DNA of 64,000 nt, taken from contig NC_009142.1 of the NCBI RefSeq assembly GCF_000062885.1, positions 7,181,584 to 7,245,583 of the forward strand. Reading direction: 5' to 3'. The first letter of the stretch is position 1. The number at the start of each line of letters is the position of its first letter. A program made the position numbers and the translations under genes. Shown piece after piece: positions 23,518 through 31,888 of the stretch. Origin of the DNA: Saccharopolyspora erythraea NRRL 2338 (GTDB lineage Bacteria > Actinomycetota > Actinomycetes > Mycobacteriales > Pseudonocardiaceae). The notes below the pieces were generated by a model. The model ran no database searches, had not been told where the DNA came from, and saw only the letters and a list, made by a program, of their open reading frames with translations.

Positions 23518-23544
23518 AACGCGCCCCGGCCCGGCGGTTATTCC
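23518..23544 (-). promoter_or_regulatory. SigR-dependent autoregulatory promoter of sigR
   Basis: On the minus strand GGAAT (23544-23540) is followed after 19 bases by GTT (23520-23518), matching the SigR/SigH consensus GGAAT-N18/19-GTT. Transcription would begin roughly 7-10 bases further on, close to the ATG at 23502. Confidence 0.75.
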
Positions 23545-23615
23545 GCTCCACGGGTGCCTCCGGTCACGCGGCCGCACCGCGAAATCCGGTCGCGGGCGGC
23601 TCTAGAGTTGATCCC

Positions 23616-24092
23616 ATGGCAGGCAAGGGCACCCCGGCTACCGCGCTGCTGGTCAAGCAGCGTGTTCCGCATCACGTGCACGCTTACGAGCACGACCCGC
23701 GCGCGGAGTCCTACGGGCTGGAAGCCGCCGAGGCGCTCGGACTGGCACCGGAGCGGGTCTTCAAGACCCTGGTCGCCGAGGTCGACGGGCGGCTGGCCGT
23801 GGGAGTGGTGCCCGTCACCGGGCAGCTCGACCTGAAGGCACTGGCCGCCGCCTGCGGCGGGAAGAAGGCGAAGATGGCCGAGATGGCCGCCGCGGAGCGG
23901 GCCACCGGCTACGTCGCGGGCGGCATCTCGCCGCTGGGGCAGAAGAAGCGGCTGCCGGTGGTCGTCGACAGCTCGGCGAAGAACTTCGACACCATCTACT
24001 GCAGCGCCGGGCGGCGCGGCCTGGAGATCGAGCTCGCCCCCGGCGACCTGGTGCGCCTGCTCGACGCCCAGGTAGCCGGCATCGCCGCCTGA
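23616..24092 (+). CDS. ybaK: Cys-tRNA(Pro)/Cys-tRNA(Cys) deacylase, YbaK/EbsC family
   Basis: 158 residues from the ATG at 23616. The fold and active site of YbaK are shown by ESYGLEAAEALGLAPERVFKTLVAEVDG (essential lysine in FKTL), VVPVTGQLDLKALAAACGGKKAKMAEM and GYVAGGISPLGQKKRLPVVVDSSA, the family's GxxSPxGxKK loop. It edits mischarged Cys-tRNA(Pro) in trans. Gene divergent from sigR; the SigR promoter region lies between them. No partner gene is adjacent. Confidence 0.92.
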   Translation: MAGKGTPATALLVKQRVPHHVHAYEHDPRAESYGLEAAEALGLAPERVFKTLVAEVDGRLAVGVVPVTGQLDLKALAAACGGKKAKMAEMAAAERATGYVAGGISPLGQKKRLPVVVDSSAKNFDTIYCSAGRRGLEIELAPGDLVRLLDAQVAGIAA

Positions 24093-24204
24093 GGCAGGCG
24101 CCCGCACGCCCGCGGGGGTGGCGGCCTGGCCCGCGTTGAACACGCGACGATCCTGCACGCAACGCCGCACTGATCGCCACACCTTTTCCCACGTCCCGGG
24201 AGCG

Positions 24205-24816
24205 CTACTCGACCAGGCGCAGGATGCGCCCGAGCCACTCCTGGGCGGCGCGGAAGACGGAGTCGGTGTCGGCCTTGAGCGAGTGGTCGCCGGGCACCAG
24301 CACCACCTCGCGGTTGTGCGACGGCTCGGGCTGGCCGAAGGAGTCGCGCTCGCCCTGCACCACCAGCACCGGGCTCTCGACGCCGTCGAGCTCGGCGAGC
24401 CTGCTCTTCTCGGGCTTGCCCGGCGGGTGCAGCGGGAACGCCAGGCACAGCACGGCCGACGCCTCCCCCGCCTCCGCCGTCCGGCACGCGACCCGCGCCC
24501 CCGACGACCGGCCGCCGAAGATCAGCGGCAGGTCGGCGAACCACCGTTCGCCCAGGTCCTCGGCCACCGCCAGCCACGCGGCGTCGAGCTGCTTGGCCGG
24601 GGCCGGCGCCCGGCGGCCTGCCACCCGGTAAGGCTGCTCGACCAGCGCCACGTGCACGTCGGCCGCGGTCGCGGCACGCGTGACCGCCACCAGGTCGGGC
24701 GCGGAGATACCACCGCCCGCCCCGTGGCCGAGCAGCAGCGCCGCCCGGCCTTCCTCGGCGCAGTGCAGCTCGGCCCGTGCGGGGCCGTGCGGAGTGTCCA
24801 CCTCGACCTTGGTCAT
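24205..24816 (-). CDS. Alpha/beta hydrolase (dienelactone hydrolase/TEX30-KANL3-like)
   Basis: 203 residues. The oxyanion region is LLLGHGAGGGISAPDL, the nucleophile elbow is FGGRSSGARVACRTA (central Ser), the acid is in LVVQGERDSFGQP and the histidine in VPGDHSLK. This matches the Tex30/KANL3 group of small hydrolases. The substrate is unknown. Its ATG at 24816 overlaps the stop of the SRAP gene at 24813 by four bases, so it is the third gene of a tight operon with two SRAP proteins and may share their DNA-damage context (inference). Confidence 0.85.
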   Translation of the reverse strand: MTKVEVDTPHGPARAELHCAEEGRAALLLGHGAGGGISAPDLVAVTRAATAADVHVALVEQPYRVAGRRAPAPAKQLDAAWLAVAEDLGERWFADLPLIFGGRSSGARVACRTAEAGEASAVLCLAFPLHPPGKPEKSRLAELDGVESPVLVVQGERDSFGQPEPSHNREVVLVPGDHSLKADTDSVFRAAQEWLGRILRLVE

Positions 24817-25523
24817 GACTCGAACAACGCTGCCTGCTCAGCGGGCTCCGGCACGGGCTCGGCCCGTTCCAGCAGCTCCGGACGGTTGTTGCGGATGCTG
24901 TTCACCTCCGTCGACACCGGGTGCAGCACGAGCTCGTCGAGCACCCCGGGCTGCGGGCTCAGCAGCTCCGGGACCTCCGTGCGCTGCGGATCCAGCCAGT
25001 CCGCCCACGCCGAGCGGGGCAGCACCAGCGGCATGCGGTGGTGGATGTCGGCGAGCTCGCCGACCGCGTCGGTGGTGACGACCGCGCACGTGACCAGCGG
25101 GTCGCCGCTGGGCGGCCACCACGCCGAGAACACCGCGGCCAGCGCCATGCTCGCCCCGTCACCGCGCCGGCACAGGTAGGGCTGGCGCTGCTTGTCGCCG
25201 GGCTGCCACTCGTACCAGCCGGTCGCGGGCAGCAGGCACCGCCGGCGCGCCGCCGACTCGGCGTAGGCGGGCTTGGTGGTGATCGACTCCGCTCGCGCGT
25301 TGATCATCGGCGGGCCGCTGGTGGTGTCCTTGGCCCAGGTGGGCACCAGACCCCACCGCACCGGGCGCACGCTGCGCTCGCCGCCGCGCTCGACGACGAT
25401 CGGGACGGTCTTGGTCGGCGTGACGTTGTAGTCCGGCCCCACCGAACCCTCAGTGCGGTCGACCGCCTCGAACTCACCGGCCAGCGCGGCCGGGTCCTGC
25501 CGTTGGGCGTACCTGCCGCACAT
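24813..25523 (-). CDS. SRAP-domain (YedK/HMCES) abasic-site-binding protein, copy 2
   Basis: 236 residues. Removal of Met1 exposes the catalytic Cys2 (MCGRYAQRQD), which forms a thiazolidine crosslink with abasic sites in single-stranded DNA. Other family residues are present: DYNVTPTKTVPIVV (Asn), RWGLVPTWAKD, MINARAESITTKPAY, LLPATGWYEWQ (active-site Glu) and DIHHRMPLVLP (His). It protects abasic sites during replication. A second, divergent copy lies 16 bp upstream in the same operon; the two are clearly paralogous but differ in many positions. Confidence 0.93.
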   Translation of the reverse strand: MCGRYAQRQDPAALAGEFEAVDRTEGSVGPDYNVTPTKTVPIVVERGGERSVRPVRWGLVPTWAKDTTSGPPMINARAESITTKPAYAESAARRRCLLPATGWYEWQPGDKQRQPYLCRRGDGASMALAAVFSAWWPPSGDPLVTCAVVTTDAVGELADIHHRMPLVLPRSAWADWLDPQRTEVPELLSPQPGVLDELVLHPVSTEVNSIRNNRPELLERAEPVPEPAEQAALFES

Positions 25524-25538
25524 CAGCGCTCACCCGGG

Positions 25539-26297
25539 CTAACCATCATGGTCCAAACCTACCGGGGCGGGGTCCGGGTCGACGCGCTCAAGCAGCTCGG
25601 CGCCGTTGTTGCGGACGTTGTTCACCGCGGTCGACACCGGGCGCAGCTCCAGCTCGTCCACCAGGTCGCGCGGCGGCGGCCCGAGCAGCTCGCCGACGTC
25701 GGCGTTGTCCGGGTCCAGCCAGCGCTCCCACACCGTCGGCGCCAGCAGCAGCGGCATCCGCTCGTGGATGTCGGTGAGCTGCCCCACGGCGTCGGTGGTC
25801 AGCACCGAGCAGCTCACCAGCGGTGGCGCGTCGGGGCCCGCCTCCGGGTCGCGCCAGGTCGACCAGATCCCGGCCATGGCCAGGCTCGACCCGTCCTGGG
25901 GGGTCATGAAGTACGGCTGCTTGACCTTCCCGTCGCGCTTCCACTCGTACCAGCCGTCGGCGGGCACCAGGCAGCGCTGGCGCTTGATCGGGCTGCGGAA
26001 CGCGGGCTTGCTGGTGACGGTCTCGGACTTGGCGTTGATCATGCGGTTCCCGACCGAGATGCTCTTGGCCCAGCTCGGCACCAGCCCCCAGCGCATCAGC
26101 CGGATACTGCGCTCGGTGCGCGACTCGTCGCGCTCACCGGCCTCGTCACGCGGGTGACGTGCGACGACGCTGAACACGCTCTTGGTCGGCGCGACGTTGT
26201 AGTCGGCCCCCGGCGCGGCGTCGCCGGTCGCGTCGACCGCGGCGAACTCCGCTGCCAGCTTCGCGGGATCCTTCGTGGAGGCGTACCTGCCGCACAT
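25539..26297 (-). CDS. SRAP-domain (YedK/HMCES) abasic-site-binding protein, copy 1
   Basis: 252 residues. All SRAP active-site segments are kept: [10 protein letters not shown] with Cys2, [59 protein letters not shown] and [11 protein letters not shown]. It differs from copy 2 in a 12-residue insert around [15 protein letters not shown]. First gene of the operon SRAP-SRAP-hydrolase, divergent from aroA. Mycobacteria have a single SRAP gene (Rv3226c, from memory) at this position, so the tandem copy is a local duplication or retained paralogue. Confidence 0.93.
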   Translation of the reverse strand: MCGRYASTKDPAKLAAEFAAVDATGDAAPGADYNVAPTKSVFSVVARHPRDEAGERDESRTERSIRLMRWGLVPSWAKSISVGNRMINAKSETVTSKPAFRSPIKRQRCLVPADGWYEWKRDGKVKQPYFMTPQDGSSLAMAGIWSTWRDPEAGPDAPPLVSCSVLTTDAVGQLTDIHERMPLLLAPTVWERWLDPDNADVGELLGPPPRDLVDELELRPVSTAVNNVRNNGAELLERVDPDPAPVGLDHDG

Positions 26298-26406
26298 GCC
26301 TGGGGACCTCCTGTTTCGGGCCGTGGGACATCATCGTGACAGCACCCACCGACACGGGCGACCCCGTCCCCGGCGACCTGGGGTCCAGGTGGGGGATCAT
26401 ATCGGT

Positions 26407-27675
26407 ATGACCCAGTTCTGGCCTGCTCCAGCGGCATCCGGCGCAGTCCGCGCGACCGTTCCCGTACCCGGCTCGAAGTCGATCACCAACCGCGCGCTGG
26501 TACTGGCCGCGCTCGCCGAAGGACCGTCCACCCTGCGCGGGCCGCTGCGCAGCCGCGACACCGAGCTGATGGCCACGGCGCTGCGTGCGCTGGGCGCCGA
26601 TCTCCAGGACGGGCCGGAAGGCTCCTGGCAGGTCGCCCCGGGCCCGCTGCGCGGCCCGGCCGAGGTCGACTGCGGGCTGGCGGGCACCGTGATGCGGTTC
26701 CTGCCTCCGGTCGCCGCGCTCGCCGAGGGCCGCATCACCTTCGACGGCGACCCCAGGGCGCGGGAGCGGCCGCTGGACGCGGTGCTGAACGCGCTGCGCG
26801 CGCTGGGCGCCGACATCAGCGGCGACTCGCTGCCGTTCGAGCTCCAAGGCACCGGCAAGCTCGCCGGGGGCGCGGTCACCATCGACGCCTCCGCGTCGTC
26901 GCAGTTCGTCTCCGGCCTGCTGCTGTCCGCGCCCCGCTTCGAGCAGGGCGTCACCGTGACCCACACGGGCGAGCCCGTCCCCTCGCTGCCGCACATCGAC
27001 ATGACGGTGTCGATGCTGCGCGCCGCCGGCGTGGAGGTCGACGACAGCAAGCGAGACGTCTGGCACGTCGCCCCCGGCCCGATCCGCGCGCTGGACCTCG
27101 ACGTCGAGCCCGACCTGTCGAACGCGACACCGTTCCTGGCCGCGGCCGCGGTCACCGGCGGCACCGTGACCGTGCCGGGCTGGCCCGAGCGCACCGACCA
27201 GGCGGGCGACGCGATCCGCGACATCCTCGCCCGGATGGGCGCGACCGTGGAGCTGGGCCCGGACGGGCTCACCGTCACCGGCCCCGCGGAGCTGGCACCG
27301 CTGGACATCGACCTGCACGACGTCGGTGAGCTCACCCCGACCGTCGCCGCGCTGGCCGCCTTCGCGTCCGGCCGCTCGCGCCTGCGCGGCGTCGCGCACC
27401 TGCGCGGGCACGAGACCGACCGGCTCGCCGCGCTCCAGCGCGAGCTCAGTGGCCTCGGCGGGGACGTCGAGCAGACCGACGACGGCCTGCTCATCGAGCC
27501 CCGGCCGCTGACCGGCGGCAACTGGCACTCCTACGCCGACCACCGGATGGCGACCGCGGGCGCGATCCTCGGGTTGCTGGTCCCCGGCGTCCTGGTCGAA
27601 GACATCGCCACCACGCGCAAGACGATCCCCGACTTCCCGGGGATGTGGTCGTCGATGCTCGGGGCGGTGGACTGA
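26407..27675 (+). CDS. aroA: 5-enolpyruvylshikimate-3-phosphate synthase
   Basis: 422 residues from the ATG at 26407 ([12 protein letters not shown]). EPSPS landmarks are [20 protein letters not shown] (shikimate-3-phosphate and PEP-binding Lys), [55 protein letters not shown] and, near the end, [17 protein letters not shown] with the catalytic region. It joins shikimate-3-phosphate and phosphoenolpyruvate in the pathway to chorismate and aromatic amino acids. Its stop overlaps the rsgA start by one base (TGATG), so the two are translationally coupled, an order also seen in mycobacteria. Confidence 0.97.
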   Translation: MTQFWPAPAASGAVRATVPVPGSKSITNRALVLAALAEGPSTLRGPLRSRDTELMATALRALGADLQDGPEGSWQVAPGPLRGPAEVDCGLAGTVMRFLPPVAALAEGRITFDGDPRARERPLDAVLNALRALGADISGDSLPFELQGTGKLAGGAVTIDASASSQFVSGLLLSAPRFEQGVTVTHTGEPVPSLPHIDMTVSMLRAAGVEVDDSKRDVWHVAPGPIRALDLDVEPDLSNATPFLAAAAVTGGTVTVPGWPERTDQAGDAIRDILARMGATVELGPDGLTVTGPAELAPLDIDLHDVGELTPTVAALAAFASGRSRLRGVAHLRGHETDRLAALQRELSGLGGDVEQTDDGLLIEPRPLTGGNWHSYADHRMATAGAILGLLVPGVLVEDIATTRKTIPDFPGMWSSMLGAVD

Positions 27676-28682
27676 TGGCCCGGCGCGGCTGGCGGGAGCT
27701 CGACGAGTCCGACGTCCGGGTGCGCCCCGGACGCCGGGGCAGCCGGCCGCGCAGCAAGCGGCGTCCGGACCACGCCGACGCCGAGGAGGCGATGGTCGTC
27801 GCCGTCGACCGGGGCCGCTGGACGTGCGCGCTGGACGGTGACCCGAAGCGCCTGGTGGTGGCGATGCGGGCCCGCGAGCTCGGCCGCACGCCGGTGGTCG
27901 TCGGCGACCTGGTCGGCCTGGTCGGCGACACCTCCGGCAAACCCGACACGCTCGCCCGCATCGTCCGGGTCAGCGACCGCGGCAGCGTCCTGCGCCGCAC
28001 CGCCGACGACACCGACCCCTACGAGCGGATCGTGGTCGCCAACGCCGAGCAGTTGATCATCGTCTGCTCGCTGGCCGACCCGCCGCCGCGCCCGGGCTTC
28101 ATCGACCGCTGCCTCGTCGCCGCCTACGCGGGCGGACTCACCCCGGTGCTGTGCCTAACCAAGTCCGACCTCGCATCGCCCGACGAGTGGATCGAGGCGT
28201 ACTCGTCGCTGGAGCTGCCCGTCATCGTCACCCGGATGGACGCCGAACCCACCGAGCTGCGCGACCGGCTGGAGCAGCGGGTCTCGGCGCTGGTCGGCCA
28301 CTCCGGCGTCGGCAAGTCCACTTTGGTCAATCGGCTGGTGCCCGACGCCGACCGCGCCACCGGTGAGGTCAGCGGAGTCGGCAAGGGCAGGCACACCTCG
28401 ACATCGGCGGTGGCGCTACCACTTCCGGGCGAAGGTTGGGTGGTCGACACCCCCGGCATCCGCTCGTTCGGACTCGCCCACGTCACACCCGACGACGTGA
28501 TCGCGGTGTTCGAGGGTTTCGCCGAGGCGGCCGAGGAATGCCCGCCGAACTGCGGACATCTGGGCGGGTCCGACGATCCCGACTGCCACCTCGACGACTT
28601 CGCCGAGGGCAGCGGGAACAAGGAACAGCTGGCGTCGCTGCGCAGATTGCTGCGCTCCCGCGCCGGTCTGGACGAATCCTGA
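27675..28682 (+). CDS. rsgA: Ribosome small subunit-dependent GTPase RsgA
   Basis: 335 residues. The N-terminal OB-fold (VVAVDRGRWTCALDGD...VVVGDLVGLVGD) is followed by a circularly permuted GTPase: G4 LTKSD comes before G1 GHSGVGKSTLVN and G3 VDTPGIRSFGL. The C-terminal zinc finger has CPPNCGHLGGSDDPDCHL. RsgA checks late maturation of the 30S subunit. The ATG at 27675 is joined to the aroA stop. The N-terminal region ([30 protein letters not shown]) is longer and more basic than in E. coli, as in other actinobacteria. Confidence 0.96.
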   Translation: MARRGWRELDESDVRVRPGRRGSRPRSKRRPDHADAEEAMVVAVDRGRWTCALDGDPKRLVVAMRARELGRTPVVVGDLVGLVGDTSGKPDTLARIVRVSDRGSVLRRTADDTDPYERIVVANAEQLIIVCSLADPPPRPGFIDRCLVAAYAGGLTPVLCLTKSDLASPDEWIEAYSSLELPVIVTRMDAEPTELRDRLEQRVSALVGHSGVGKSTLVNRLVPDADRATGEVSGVGKGRHTSTSAVALPLPGEGWVVDTPGIRSFGLAHVTPDDVIAVFEGFAEAAEECPPNCGHLGGSDDPDCHLDDFAEGSGNKEQLASLRRLLRSRAGLDES

Positions 28683-28754
28683 GATCCTGTGGCGCCGCCG
28701 CACCGTTGTTAGCGTGGAGGAGGCCCCGCCACCTCCCGCCCCAGGAGCTCGCCG

Positions 28755-29543
28755 ATGCCACGAGCCGGGATCGCCGTCGCCGTGTCCGCTGGTCTCGTCC
28801 TGCTCGCCGCAGCCTGCAGCGCACCGCCGCCGCGACCGGCCCCCGGTGCCATCGCCCGTCCTGACCCGCGGCCCGCCGCGGCGCCGCTGATCGACGCGCT
28901 CAACCAGCGCATCGGCGAACACGGCAGCGTGCGCGGCACCGTCACCGGCGATCTCGGTCTCCTGGGTGAGCTGACGGCCGAAAACTCGGTGAACTACCGC
29001 AAGCCGCTCGCCGACCTGTCGCTGACGGGACACAACCAGCCGCGGAACCAGCCGAAGCAGCGCGTCGAGGTCGTGGTCGTCGACGGTGTCGGCTACCTCA
29101 ACTCGCCGATGACCCGGCCGCAGCCGGACCGGCCGTGGCTGCGAATCGTGCCGGGCGGCTCCGACTTCGCCTCGAAGCTGCTCAGCCCGGCGGTGGGACA
29201 GCTGCGCGAGGCCGTCGACCCGCGGGCGGCCTTCGCCGACGTCGAGCAGGCGACCCGCATCCAGTCCAGCGGCCCGGACCAGGTCGACGGCAAGCCGGTC
29301 ACCCGCTACGACCTGCGCGTCGTCGCACCGGGCGGCGAGCGCGGCTACCAGCTGTGGGTCGACGAGGCCGGCCTGCCCGCCCGCTTCAGCGCGACCCACA
29401 ACGTCGCCCAGGCCGGTCGCGTGTCCCTGACCTCGACCTACCGCGACTGGGGCACGCCCACCAACATCCAGGCTCCGCCCGACAACCTCGTCGGCGCCTT
29501 CCCGGAGGGCCCGCCTCCGCAGACGGAACGCCCACCGGGCTGA
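28755..29543 (+). CDS. Putative LppX/LprG-type lipoprotein
   Basis: 262 residues. An N-terminal signal peptide with lipobox (VLLAAACSAP) marks an exported lipoprotein. The mature part starts with a proline-rich linker (PPPRPAPGAIARPDPRPAAAP). The core has the LppX_LprAFG-like beta-sheet pattern: VRGTVTGDLGLLGELTAENSVNYRKP, VEVVVVDGVGYLNSPMTR, VDGKPVTRYDLRV and YQLWVDEAGLPARFSATHNVAQ. Such proteins carry or sense lipids at the membrane outer face. No partner permease is adjacent. The C-terminus ends in a proline-rich tail. Confidence 0.7.
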   Translation: MPRAGIAVAVSAGLVLLAAACSAPPPRPAPGAIARPDPRPAAAPLIDALNQRIGEHGSVRGTVTGDLGLLGELTAENSVNYRKPLADLSLTGHNQPRNQPKQRVEVVVVDGVGYLNSPMTRPQPDRPWLRIVPGGSDFASKLLSPAVGQLREAVDPRAAFADVEQATRIQSSGPDQVDGKPVTRYDLRVVAPGGERGYQLWVDEAGLPARFSATHNVAQAGRVSLTSTYRDWGTPTNIQAPPDNLVGAFPEGPPPQTERPPG

Positions 29544-29883
29544 GCGGAACGCGGCAAGCCGGCCGAGCGTTCGGCCGTACGAAGGCTGGCCCCAGGCGAA
29601 GGCGCATCAGCTCAGCCGTTTCTGCGCCCGGCGGCAGCTCCCTGCGCAAGTCGTCGCGCCCGGCGGCAGCTCCCCCTGCTCAGACGTCCTATTTCCGCCC
29701 CCGGCGGCGCCTTCCCCGCGCAGTCGTCCCACGCTCGATGGGACGCCGTCCCGCCGTCCCCGCGCCGACAGGCCGGCCACCGTCGCGCCTCGGTGTCCTC
29801 GCCTGCCCGCTACGGGTTCAGTGACGCGGCACGTGCGGAAGGGCAGTTGCCCGACGCACAGCCGCCCGCCTCCAGCGGTCAGC
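29544..29883. other. 340-bp convergent intergenic region with a short direct repeat
   Basis: No gene is recognised. The 18-base string GCGCCCGGCGGCAGCTCC occurs at about 29624-29641 and again at about 29655-29672. A degenerate third copy (CCCCGGCGGCGCCTTCC) starts near 29699. The composition is extremely C-rich on the plus strand. Genes at both sides end here, so terminators are expected, but no clean hairpin stands out. Confidence 0.4.
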
Positions 29884-30387
29884 TCACATCAGCTCCAGCA
29901 GGAAGGGCACCTCCTGCGGCGCGTACCAGGCGAGCTCGTGGTCCTCGGCCTCCCCGAGCGTGAAGTCCGCGTCCGGGTCGCCGAGGTCGGCCGCGTCGAT
30001 CACCTCGACCGCGTTGCGCACCGCCTCCTCGGCATCCGCCGAGTCGACGTGCACCGCGGCGACCTTCTTCCACGGCACCGGGCCGGACAGGCGCACCACA
30101 GCGTGGTCCAGGTCCGGTCGCAGCGTCACGTCCTCCACGTCGGCGGAGACCACCACGCGGCGTGACTCCGTCTTCTCACCTTCGCTCTGCTCACTCGCGA
30201 TGAGCCGCAGCGACGCTCGCGACGCCTCGCGCATCGCCGCGTACTCCAGCTCCTCCGTGTCGCCGCTCGCGTAGGACTCGCGCAACGCGGGCGTCAGCGC
30301 GAACGCCGTCCCGCTGAGCGGCTGGAGTTGCTTGTCCTCGACCAGTTGCCGCAACATCCGCAGCGTGGCGGGCAGATAAACCCTCAT
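29884..30387 (-). CDS. Conserved hypothetical protein (DUF6912-like)
   Basis: 167 residues beginning MRVYLPATLRMLRQLVEDKQL. No known catalytic motif is seen; it is acidic, with an alpha-helical middle (EELEYAAMREASRASLRLIAS) and alternating beta segments (RRVVVSADVEDVTLRPDLDHAVVRL). It ends WYAPQEVPFLLELM. The ATG at 30387 overlaps the stop of the wax-ester-synthase gene by four bases, so the two are coupled. The same pairing occurs in other actinobacteria (Rv3231c-like protein near tgs3, from memory), suggesting a role linked to that acyltransferase, but this is inference. Confidence 0.75.
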   Translation of the reverse strand: MRVYLPATLRMLRQLVEDKQLQPLSGTAFALTPALRESYASGDTEELEYAAMREASRASLRLIASEQSEGEKTESRRVVVSADVEDVTLRPDLDHAVVRLSGPVPWKKVAAVHVDSADAEEAVRNAVEVIDAADLGDPDADFTLGEAEDHELAWYAPQEVPFLLELM

Positions 30388-31820
30388 GCGTCGACCGTCC
30401 CGATCATCTCGTCCACTGCTTCCCCGATCATCGCCGCCAGCACGTCCACGTCGGACATCGCGTCCCGGTCCGCGTTGAGGCCGAAGTACACCCCGCCGTC
30501 GTAGGAGGTCACGCCGATCGACAGCGACTGGTTCTTGGCCAGCGGGACCACCGGGAACATCTCCATCATCTTCGCCCCCGCGGTGTACAGCGGCACCTGC
30601 GGACCGGGAACGTTCGTGACCAGCACGTTGAACAGCCGGTCCGAGAAGCCGTTGGCGACCCGGGCGCCCAGCGCGTGCAGCGTCGGAGGCGCGAAGCCCG
30701 ACAGCTTCACCAGCGCGCCGGCCGTGACCGACTGCCCGGACTCGGCGTGCGCGCGCGTCGCGTGGCTGATGTGGTGCAGCCGCACGATCGGGTTCGCCTC
30801 GCCGACCGGCAGGTCCACCAGGTACGCCGACACCCGGTTGCCCACCGAGCCGATCGGGAGACTGCTGGTGTCGGGGTAGGTCTCCTTCGCCGCCGCGTCG
30901 TCCGCCCGCACCGACATCGGCACCATCGCCCGCAGCGTCGTCGAGGAGGACACGACCTCGCCACGCGACAGCAGCCAGTTGCGCAGGGCGCCCGTCACGA
31001 CCGCCAGCACCACGTCGTTGACGGTGCCGCCGTGCGCCCGGCGGACGCGGCGGAGGTCTTCGAGCCGGGTGCGCGCGACCGCGAAGCGGCGGTGCCGCGA
31101 AGTCGGCCCGTTCAGCGGGCCCACCGGCGCGGGCACCACCGCGGCCCGCAGCGCCGACGCGAAGCCGCCGAGCGTGCTCGCGACCTTCTGCACCGTCGCC
31201 GTCGCGTCGACCATGGCGGCCCGCACGTTCTCGACCACCTCGCCGGGGCTCTGCACGGCGTCGGTGACCGCTTCCAGCACGAGCTGCGAGCGGGTCGGCT
31301 GCGGTTGCGGCATCCACAGCTCCTCGCGCTCCGGCACCTCCGGGGTCCGCGAGACGTCGAGGATCACCTGCCCGATGTCGATCGCGCCGATGCCGTCGAC
31401 CATCGCCTGGTGGGTCTTGGTGATCACCGCGACCCGGTTCTTCGACAGGCCCTCGACGAGGTAGATCTCCCAGAGCGGGCGCGCGTGGTCGAGCTTGCGC
31501 GACATCAGGCGCGCGGCCAGGTCGTGCAGCTGGTCGTCGGTACCCGGTTTCGGCAGCGCGGAGCGCCGCACGTGGTAGGTGATGTCGAAGTCCTGGTCGT
31601 CCACCCACACCGGGCGGGCCAGCTTGCCCGGCACCTGCATGACGCGCTGGCGGTAGCGGGGGACCAGCGCGAGCCGGCGTTCGATCATGGCCAGCACGCC
31701 GTCGTAGTCGAAGCCCGTGCGCGGTCGCCGGAACACAGCCACCCCGCCGACGTGCATCGGCGTCGTGTAGTCCTCGAGGTAGAGGAAGGACGCGTCGAGG
31801 GCGGAGAGGCGATCCGGCAT
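30384..31820 (-). CDS. Wax ester synthase/diacylglycerol acyltransferase (WS/DGAT) family protein with altered active-site motif
   Basis: 478 residues from the ATG at 31820, which gives the family N-terminus MPDRLSALDASFLYLED. WS/DGAT features include MHVGGVAVFRRP, RPLWEIYLVEGL, GTVNDVVLAVVTGALRNWL, LRAMVPMSVR and NVLVTNVPGPQVPLYTAG. These enzymes acylate diacylglycerol or fatty alcohols for storage lipid. The catalytic HHxxxDG motif reads HQAMVDG: the second histidine, the proposed base, is glutamine. The aspartate and glycine remain. It may be inactive, use another mechanism, or belong to the HQ subgroup seen among mycobacterial paralogues. Head of a two-gene operon with the DUF6912 gene. 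Confidence 0.88.
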   Translation of the reverse strand: MPDRLSALDASFLYLEDYTTPMHVGGVAVFRRPRTGFDYDGVLAMIERRLALVPRYRQRVMQVPGKLARPVWVDDQDFDITYHVRRSALPKPGTDDQLHDLAARLMSRKLDHARPLWEIYLVEGLSKNRVAVITKTHQAMVDGIGAIDIGQVILDVSRTPEVPEREELWMPQPQPTRSQLVLEAVTDAVQSPGEVVENVRAAMVDATATVQKVASTLGGFASALRAAVVPAPVGPLNGPTSRHRRFAVARTRLEDLRRVRRAHGGTVNDVVLAVVTGALRNWLLSRGEVVSSSTTLRAMVPMSVRADDAAAKETYPDTSSLPIGSVGNRVSAYLVDLPVGEANPIVRLHHISHATRAHAESGQSVTAGALVKLSGFAPPTLHALGARVANGFSDRLFNVLVTNVPGPQVPLYTAGAKMMEMFPVVPLAKNQSLSIGVTSYDGGVYFGLNADRDAMSDVDVLAAMIGEAVDEMIGTVDA

Positions 31821-31888
31821 GTCCGCGATATTGGCACATCGACGGCGGGCAGCGGGGGCTCCCGGGCCGGGCATGTGACACTGGACGG

